Assembly (NCBI GenBank): GCA_964486555.1
Contig: CAZANP010000090.1
Span: forward strand, 1 to 5,279
From: 4484-232 sp964486555
Lineage (GTDB): Bacteria > Thermotogota > Thermotogae > Thermotogales > Thermotogaceae
Length of the DNA stretch: 5,279 nt
Direction: 5' to 3'
The notes under the pieces are model-generated. The model ran no database searches. It saw nothing but the letters and a program-made list of their open reading frames with translations, and was not told where the DNA came from. The position numbers and the translations under genes were made by a program. Each line of letters opens with the position of its first letter. Position 1 is the first letter of the stretch. Shown in pieces: positions 1-3,760 of this stretch.

Positions 1-31
1 CACATCCCTCTTCGTTATCTTCTGCCAATTT

Positions 32-40
32 ATTCTATCA
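32..40 (-). promoter_or_regulatory. Candidate divergent extended -10 promoter for a gene left of the window
   Basis: On the minus strand this reads TGATAGAAT, an extended -10 with hexamer TAGAAT (32–37), nearly identical to the rightward promoter. About 22 bases further along the minus strand is GAGGG (positions 10–6), a plausible ribosome binding site, so a leftward gene would begin at or just beyond base 1. No coding sequence of that gene can be seen here, so the assignment is tentative. Confidence 0.4.
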
Positions 41-52
41 AAACTGTTTGAT
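37..52. repeat. Inverted repeat ATCAAA-N4-TTTGAT between divergent -10 boxes
   Basis: Two perfect 6-base arms (37–42 and 47–52) flank the 4-base spacer ACTG. The element sits between the two oppositely oriented -10 hexamers and overlaps part of both extended -10 motifs, which is where an operator could control both directions. An alternative is that the symmetry is a by-product of two facing TGATA-type promoter elements. No regulator is identified. Confidence 0.4.
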
Positions 53-60
53 GATATAAT
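52..60 (+). promoter_or_regulatory. Extended -10 promoter of the secreted-protein–remA–lgt operon
   Basis: TGATATAAT is a perfect extended -10 element (TG-N-TATAAT, hexamer at 55–60). No good -35 is present at 17 bp spacing (ATTCTA at 32–37), as expected for an extended -10 promoter. Transcription would start near 67, giving a leader of about 28 bases with the ribosome binding site at 81–88. It is the only clear promoter ahead of the three rightward genes at 95–1793, so it probably drives them all. This rests on sequence match only. Confidence 0.65.
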
Positions 61-94
61 AAGAGAACAAGCGATCTTCTGAGGAGGGATGTAT

Positions 95-661
95 ATGAAA
101 AGATCTCTGGTTGTGATACTCCTGGGACTCGTTGCGATATCCTTTGCATGGGTGCCGAAAGGTTTTCAGGAACCTGGAAAATACGTCTTTGAAGTTTCAG
201 TGAGGGAAGATTCCGAGATGAAAACTTCCTTAATGACAGTGGATGTCACGAATCTTGGGGAGGGAAAATCGAAGATCTTCGTCAGCTTCGAAACGGTGGT
301 ACCAACAGCGGATCTTGCGGATTTTGGCCAAGTCTGGGGAAGTATCGTGGGACTTTGGGGAACCGGTGCTTTCTTTGGTATACCATTCTTTGCAATGATC
401 ATGCCGATCTACGAACAGCTTGAATTCTATGAAGGAGAGAAAATGAGCCTCTACAATATGGGATACATAGAAGTGGGAGAGAAAAAGGAGGTATGTGGAA
501 GGACAGGATACGAAACTTACTACTACGACAACACCAAGAAGAAAGTGTTCATGATGACCATAGATCCAGATTTCCCAGTTCCTTTGGAAGTGGTCGCCTA
601 CGACGATAGCGGCAACGTATCTCACACCATGGTTTTGAAAGAATACAAACCTCATAAATGA
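95..661 (+). CDS. Small secreted protein of unknown function
   Basis: I do not recognise the family. The protein is 188 aa from the ATG at 95. An in-frame ATG at 89 abuts the strong ribosome binding site GAGGAGGG (81–88), whereas the ATG at 95 has a normal 6–7-base gap, so 95 is preferred. The N-terminus is a classical signal peptide: MKR, a hydrophobic core to about residue 17, and a likely cleavage after SFA (residue 18). There is no lipobox cysteine, so it is not an Lgt substrate despite sharing an operon with lgt; the only cysteine is about residue 134. The mature part begins with beta-like alternating sequence, has a strongly hydrophobic Gly/Phe-rich segment at about 80–106 (a possible membrane or buried hairpin), and ends in a beta-like region with a YYYD cluster and many aromatics. 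It is probably periplasmic or membrane-associated. It is the first gene after a good promoter, 14 bases upstream of the remA-like gene. Confidence 0.8.
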   Translation: MKRSLVVILLGLVAISFAWVPKGFQEPGKYVFEVSVREDSEMKTSLMTVDVTNLGEGKSKIFVSFETVVPTADLADFGQVWGSIVGLWGTGAFFGIPFFAMIMPIYEQLEFYEGEKMSLYNMGYIEVGEKKEVCGRTGYETYYYDNTKKKVFMMTIDPDFPVPLEVVAYDDSGNVSHTMVLKEYKPHK

Positions 662-675
662 TGTGAGGTGAAAGT

Positions 676-921
676 GTGGGATTCGTATCTCTAAGCAGAA
701 AAGCCTTTATTCCAAGCGATCGTGTGATCGCTGTTGTGCCTATTTCAAGCTCTTTTGCAAAAAAAGTGAAGGATACAGCACAATACCACAACAAAGTGAT
801 AAACATAACCTATGGAAAGCAGGCAAAATCGGCGATCATCCTGGACAGTGGACACATAGTTTTGACTTCTTTCAAGGTTAAAGACCTGGCAAAACGCATC
901 TGGAGGGAAGGCAAAAGATGA
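676..921 (+). CDS. RemA/DUF370 family putative DNA-binding regulator
   Basis: An 81-aa protein starting at GTG 676, with GAGGTG at 665–670 placed five bases upstream; the nearby GTG at 674 is out of frame. It aligns over its length with Bacillus RemA (DUF370/UPF0296): an N-terminal GF segment, SDRVIAVV (R16 matches RemA R18), NITYGK and the conserved DSGHIVLTS near residues 57–65. RemA of B. subtilis is a ring-forming DNA-binding protein that activates biofilm-matrix operons. That role is known for the relative and is not shown here. Positions matching RemA R50 and R51, implicated in DNA binding, are K48 and Q49, and the match to P29 is F27, so the DNA surface may differ. In Firmicutes the gene typically neighbours gmk; here it sits between a secreted-protein gene and lgt, and its stop overlaps the lgt start (ATGA). 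Family assignment is confident; function is not. Confidence 0.85.
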   Translation: MGFVSLSRKAFIPSDRVIAVVPISSSFAKKVKDTAQYHNKVINITYGKQAKSAIILDSGHIVLTSFKVKDLAKRIWREGKR

Positions 922-1793
922 AAAAATTTCTCATCGTTCTATTGGCAGTAGTAATTATCGTTCTGATGTTTTTCTTCTTAAGAGAGGTTTTCACGGGCAG
1001 GTTGATCTTGAAAAATTACATTGTGAGAATTGGTAGATTGGAGATAAGATGGTATTCTGTTTTGATCATAACCGGGATCTTTCTGTCCTACTACATCGCA
1101 AGAAGAAGGGCGGAAAGAGAAGGGGTAAATCCCGAGCACCTCGATGAAGTCTTGGTGTACGGGATAATAGCTGGTGTGATAGGAGCTCGAATCTATTACG
1201 TTGTGTTCAGATGGGATTACTATTCTAAAAATTTCTCCGAAATATTCAAGATATGGCATGGAGGACTCGCCATACACGGAGCCGTTATAGCTGCTATTCT
1301 TACAGGTTTTCTGTACACGAGGTTGAAGAAAAACGTATCTTTTACCTTTCTTCAAGGACTCGATATTTTCACAGGGGTGCTTCCTCTGGGCCAGGCAATC
1401 GGAAGGTGGGGAAATTTCTTCAATTACGAAGCTTTTGGCGTTCCAACGAACCTTCCGTGGAAGATGTTCGTTCCCGAAAAGTTCAGGCCGATGGAATTCA
1501 GAAACCAAGATTTCTTTCATCCCACTTTCCTTTATGAATCCCTATGGGATCTTTTCGTTTTCTATGCACTGACCGTGTATTATAGAAAATACAGAAAAAG
1601 ATTCGGAGAGGTAACAGCCCTGTATCTCATACTTTATTCAATTGGAAGGTTCTTCATTGAAGGTTTGAGAGTCGATAGTTTGATGCTTGGAAATTACAGA
1701 ATAGCCAAGATCATCAGTTTGGTTTTTATAGCGATAGGTATCATCCTGCTGATTTATCTAAGATCCTCTCGAGTAGAGAAAAAAGCTTCTTGA
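918..1793 (+). CDS. lgt: Prolipoprotein diacylglyceryl transferase (Lgt)
   Basis: Lgt is an integral membrane enzyme that transfers diacylglyceryl from phosphatidylglycerol to the lipobox cysteine of prelipoproteins, the first step of lipoprotein maturation. The 291-aa protein shows the family landmarks: RWYSVL (W45–Y46, matching E. coli Y26), GARIYY (89–94), WHGGLAIHG (113–121; H120 matches E. coli H103), the signature GRWGNFFNYEAFG (162–174; R163 matches R143), HPTFLYES (201–208) and GRFFIEGLR (243–251; R244 matches R239). Multiple hydrophobic segments span the chain and the C-terminus is basic. The start at ATG 918 overlaps the remA-like stop as ATGA, with GGAGGG at 902–907 upstream. This start adds an extra hydrophobic segment at residues 4–20, so the core motifs lie about 20 residues later than in E. 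coli. Later in-frame starts (ATG 966, TTG 1002) lack a well-placed ribosome binding site. The 3' end overlaps rdgB on the opposite strand. Confidence 0.97.
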   Translation: MKKFLIVLLAVVIIVLMFFFLREVFTGRLILKNYIVRIGRLEIRWYSVLIITGIFLSYYIARRRAEREGVNPEHLDEVLVYGIIAGVIGARIYYVVFRWDYYSKNFSEIFKIWHGGLAIHGAVIAAILTGFLYTRLKKNVSFTFLQGLDIFTGVLPLGQAIGRWGNFFNYEAFGVPTNLPWKMFVPEKFRPMEFRNQDFFHPTFLYESLWDLFVFYALTVYYRKYRKRFGEVTALYLILYSIGRFFIEGLRVDSLMLGNYRIAKIISLVFIAIGIILLIYLRSSRVEKKAS

Positions 1794-2322
1794 AGGCTTT
1801 TGATCTGTGACTCAGCTTTTCTTTTATACCCGGATCCTCTCCAAAGGTTTTATCATGTCCTTCCGGGAGAAATATCGGATCGTACCCAAATCCCCCATTC
1901 CCTCTTATTTTCTCCGTGATCCTACCCGTCACCTTTTCTTCCACCCCTATCAAAAGCTTTGTGAGAGGGTCGTAAAAGACGGCTGAACACACGAAGGAAG
2001 CTTTTCTATCCTTTCCCTCCAGCATTTTCAATATCTCCCTCATCTTCCTTTCATAACTTTCACCCTTCATGAATCGGGCAGACAGAACACCAGGGAAACC
2101 TCCGAGTGATTCTATAACGAGCCCTGAATCATCAGCTAAGATGGGCTTTTCAAGATTGTCTCCATAAATCAACGCTTTTTTCAAGGCGTTTTCGATGAAC
2201 GTTTCACCATCCTCCAGCACCTCTATCTTGTTCTCTGGAAGCATGAGTTCTACCCAGGATGGTGCTATTCTTTTGATTTCTGCGAATTTATGATGGTTGG
2301 TGGTAGCAAGATATATTTCCAT
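1741..2322 (-). CDS. rdgB: XTP/dITP pyrophosphatase (RdgB/HAM1 family)
   Basis: This cytosolic house-cleaning enzyme hydrolyses non-canonical purine triphosphates (dITP, ITP, XTP) to the monophosphate and pyrophosphate, keeping deaminated bases out of DNA and RNA. The protein is 193 aa, the usual family length. Visible motifs: ATTNHHK (6–12, nucleotide-binding SxNxxK-type loop), GETFIENALKKA (39–50), ADDSGL (63–68, with the metal-binding/catalytic aspartate D65 by analogy to E. coli D69), GGFPGVLSARF (74–84), GFGYDPIF (144–151) and SHRSKA (171–176). All key positions appear intact. The start ATG (2322–2320) has AAAGGAGGG at 2338–2330 with a 7-base gap. The gene faces lgt and its last 53 bases overlap the lgt 3' end in the opposite strand. 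It is divergent from the DUF151 gene, with 72 bases between start codons. Confidence 0.97.
   Translation of the reverse strand: MEIYLATTNHHKFAEIKRIAPSWVELMLPENKIEVLEDGETFIENALKKALIYGDNLEKPILADDSGLVIESLGGFPGVLSARFMKGESYERKMREILKMLEGKDRKASFVCSAVFYDPLTKLLIGVEEKVTGRITEKIRGNGGFGYDPIFLPEGHDKTFGEDPGIKEKLSHRSKAFKKLFSLLERILDKSAG
1781..1801. terminator. Weak hairpin across the lgt stop codon
   Basis: AAAAGC (1781–1786) pairs with GCTTTT (1796–1801), extended by a G·T and a T-A pair around a loop of about five bases. It spans the lgt stop (1791–1793). Rightward it is followed by only four T's. Leftward it is followed by six T's, but termination there would cut off the end of rdgB. The stem is A/T-rich and short, so this is at best a weak terminator for the rightward operon. 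No better candidate was found between lgt and rdgB. Confidence 0.22.
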
Positions 2323-2352
2323 ATTGTCACCCTCCTTTTTTTCTCAATAGAT

Positions 2353-2358
2353 AGTATA
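2353..2358 (-). promoter_or_regulatory. Candidate -10 box of rdgB
   Basis: On the minus strand the sequence reads TATACT, one mismatch from consensus, and shares bases with the rightward TATAAT. The -35 region is weak (CTGAAC- or TGAACG-like, near 2378). Transcription would begin near 2346, giving a leader of about 24 bases that contains the strong rdgB ribosome binding site. Prediction from sequence only. Confidence 0.4.
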
Positions 2359-2360
2359 AT
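2355..2360 (+). promoter_or_regulatory. -10 box of the DUF151–prenyl synthase–hydrolase-like operon
   Basis: TATAAT at 2355–2360 is a consensus -10. The expected -35 zone (around 2332–2337, CTCCTT) is poor and is the rdgB ribosome binding site read on the other strand. Start of transcription would be near 2367, leaving a leader of about 28 bases with AGGAGG at 2381–2386. It is the only clear promoter upstream of the three overlapping genes 2395–5279. Confidence 0.5.
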
Positions 2361-2394
2361 CTTTTTGTGGTAGATCGTTCAGGAGGTGCTCATT

Positions 2395-2949
2395 GTGAGA
2401 AAAGCCTGGGTGAAAGCGTTGGTTTTAGACAGGATAAACAACACACCAGTTGTTATTTTGGGAATAGAAGGTACTAACAAGGTGGTTCCCATCTGGATTG
2501 GAGCCTGTGAAGCGTATGCACTCGCAATGGCGTTGGAAGGGATGGAGTTTCCAAGGCCTCTAACTCATGACCTCATATTCAGCGTTCTGGAATCTCTGGA
2601 TGCGAAGATAGAAAGGGTGATAATACATTCGGTCAAAGATAACACGTTCTACGCAACGATCGTTATAAAGGATTTAACGTATATCGATGTTGAGGAAGGA
2701 GAAGATGAAGAAGCGGCCTTCCTGGAAATCGATGCAAGACCTTCCGATTCCCTTGTTTTGGCCGTTAAGAAAGGAATACCGATTTACGTTACGAACGAGA
2801 TAATAAACGAGCACTCTGTGGAACTGGAGATACCCACCGAGAGTGAGGAGAAGGAATTCAAAAAGTTCGTGAAGAACATGGATATCGACATGTTCAGACG
2901 AATGTTGGAAAATCGTGGAGAAGAGGATGAGGGAAAGAAGGATGAATGA
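2395..2949 (+). CDS. DUF151 / bifunctional nuclease (BFN) domain protein
   Basis: A 184-aa cytosolic protein of the BFN domain family (Pfam DUF151). Start: an in-frame GTG at 2386 overlaps the ribosome binding site AGGAGG (2381–2386), while GTG 2395 lies eight bases after it and gives MRKAWVK, which resembles the T. maritima TM0160 N-terminus as I remember it; 2395 is chosen. Family motifs: TPVVILGIEG (17–26), PIWIGACEAYALA (32–44), RPLTHDL (54–60), KDNTFYATI (81–89) and DARPSDSLVLAV (113–124). The domain ends near residue 146; the remaining 40 residues are highly charged (EEKEFKK, RRMLENRGEEDEG) and probably helical. No UVR-domain cysteines or other fused domain is visible. A plant member has been reported to have nuclease activity, but the role in bacteria is unsettled, so nuclease function here is only a family inference. 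It is first in an operon and overlaps the prenyl synthase gene by 8 bases. Confidence 0.9.
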   Translation: MRKAWVKALVLDRINNTPVVILGIEGTNKVVPIWIGACEAYALAMALEGMEFPRPLTHDLIFSVLESLDAKIERVIIHSVKDNTFYATIVIKDLTYIDVEEGEDEEAAFLEIDARPSDSLVLAVKKGIPIYVTNEIINEHSVELEIPTESEEKEFKKFVKNMDIDMFRRMLENRGEEDEGKKDE

Positions 2950-3760
2950 GCTCTTCGAGAGAAAATTGCGGGAGGCAATACCGAAAAGGTTGAATCTGGC
3001 TGTGGAAAAAGCCATGGAATATGCTCTAACAGCTGGTGGAAAAAGATTGAGACCTAATATCATTTTCTCCGTATCCAGTGATTTGAGGTTGTCGCAAGAG
3101 GAAGTAATTGATGTTGCCGTAGCAGTCGAACTCCTCCACACGGCTTCACTGATACACGACGATTTACCAGCGATAGATGATGCAAAAATGAGAAGAGGAA
3201 AACCTGCTTGTCACAGAGTCTTTGGGGAGAACATCGCTGTGTTGGCGGGAGATGGCCTCTTCTTTCTATCCTTCTCCATCCTTTCCAGAACGATGAATCC
3301 CATACTGATGAGGGAATTCTCCGAAACCGCTTTCGATCTTCTCCTGGGAGAATCCGCGGATGTGGAATATGAAAATCGTGAGAACGTGACAGAGAAAGAC
3401 GTTTTGAAAATGTACGAGCTCAAAACGGGTGCCCTCTTCGGTTTTTCCTTCTCTGCTCCTTCAATAGTCGCAAAAGAAATGAGTTTGAAAGAGACCTTGA
3501 AAAAATTGGGAAGAGCCTTTGGTGTGGCATTCCAGATCTTCGATGACCTTAAAGACGTTGAAGGTGATCCGAACCTTGTAGGAAAAGACGTGGGGAAAGA
3601 TATCAATAAAAAGACCTTGATAAAACTCGTGGGAGTTGAAAAATCTCGAAAAATGGCCGATGAGATCTATGAAGAGACATCACTGGAGCTTCTGCGCTTG
3701 GGTTTCAGGAAAACGTATGAGTTTCTCAAAGATGTGAAAGAGGCCATTATGAGAAAATGA
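2942..3760 (+). CDS. ispA: Isoprenyl diphosphate synthase (FPP/GGPP synthase, IspA-like)
   Basis: A head-to-tail trans-prenyltransferase that condenses isopentenyl diphosphate with allylic diphosphates to give farnesyl or longer diphosphates for isoprenoid lipids. The 272-aa all-helical family protein has GGKRLRP (32–38), the first Asp-rich motif HDDLPAID (72–79, the DDxxxxD form of bacterial FPP and type II GGPP synthases), RRGKPACH (84–91), KTGALF (161–166) and the second Asp-rich motif FDDLKD (200–205), followed by GKD-x-NKKT (218–225). All catalytic aspartates are present. The residue five before the first Asp is A68, small rather than aromatic, which allows a product longer than C15, so the FPP-specific label is uncertain. 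In-frame GTG 2915 and ATG 2927 exist, but ATG 2942 has GAGGG (2929–2933) eight bases upstream and gives the usual N-terminus. It overlaps the upstream gene by 8 bases and the next by 4, implying translational coupling. Confidence 0.93.
   Translation: MNELFERKLREAIPKRLNLAVEKAMEYALTAGGKRLRPNIIFSVSSDLRLSQEEVIDVAVAVELLHTASLIHDDLPAIDDAKMRRGKPACHRVFGENIAVLAGDGLFFLSFSILSRTMNPILMREFSETAFDLLLGESADVEYENRENVTEKDVLKMYELKTGALFGFSFSAPSIVAKEMSLKETLKKLGRAFGVAFQIFDDLKDVEGDPNLVGKDVGKDINKKTLIKLVGVEKSRKMADEIYEETSLELLRLGFRKTYEFLKDVKEAIMRK

Noticed and set aside
89..94. Upstream ATG as start of the secreted protein
   Set aside because: It directly abuts the GAGGAGGG ribosome binding site; the ATG at 95 has proper spacing and yields a standard signal peptide beginning MKR.
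230..655. 141-codon open frame on the minus strand
   Set aside because: It lies opposite the secreted-protein gene, has no ribosome binding site and an irregular Cys/His/Val-rich composition unlike real proteins here.
978..1520. 180-codon open frame on the minus strand inside lgt
   Set aside because: lgt is unmistakable on the plus strand; the reverse frame has low-quality composition and no start signals.
1253..1537. 94-codon plus-strand frame inside lgt
   Set aside because: Arg/Ser-rich out-of-frame reading of lgt with no ribosome binding site.
1761..1780. CTCT-CGAGT-AGAG hairpin near the lgt end
   Set aside because: Only four base pairs, inside two coding regions and without a T-tract; not a credible terminator.
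2324..2329. TTGTCA as a -35 box for the rightward TATAAT at 2355
   Set aside because: The spacing is 25 bases, too long for a sigma-70 type promoter.
2915..2941. Upstream GTG/ATG starts for the prenyl synthase
   Set aside because: They would add a charged nine-residue extension and enlarge the overlap; ATG 2942 has a well-spaced GAGGG.
2674..3141. 155-codon minus-strand frame across the DUF151/prenyl synthase junction
   Set aside because: Ser/Phe-rich shadow of two well-supported genes, with no supporting start or promoter.
3211..3606. 131-codon minus-strand frame within the prenyl synthase gene
   Set aside because: Shadow of a gene with all catalytic motifs intact on the other strand.
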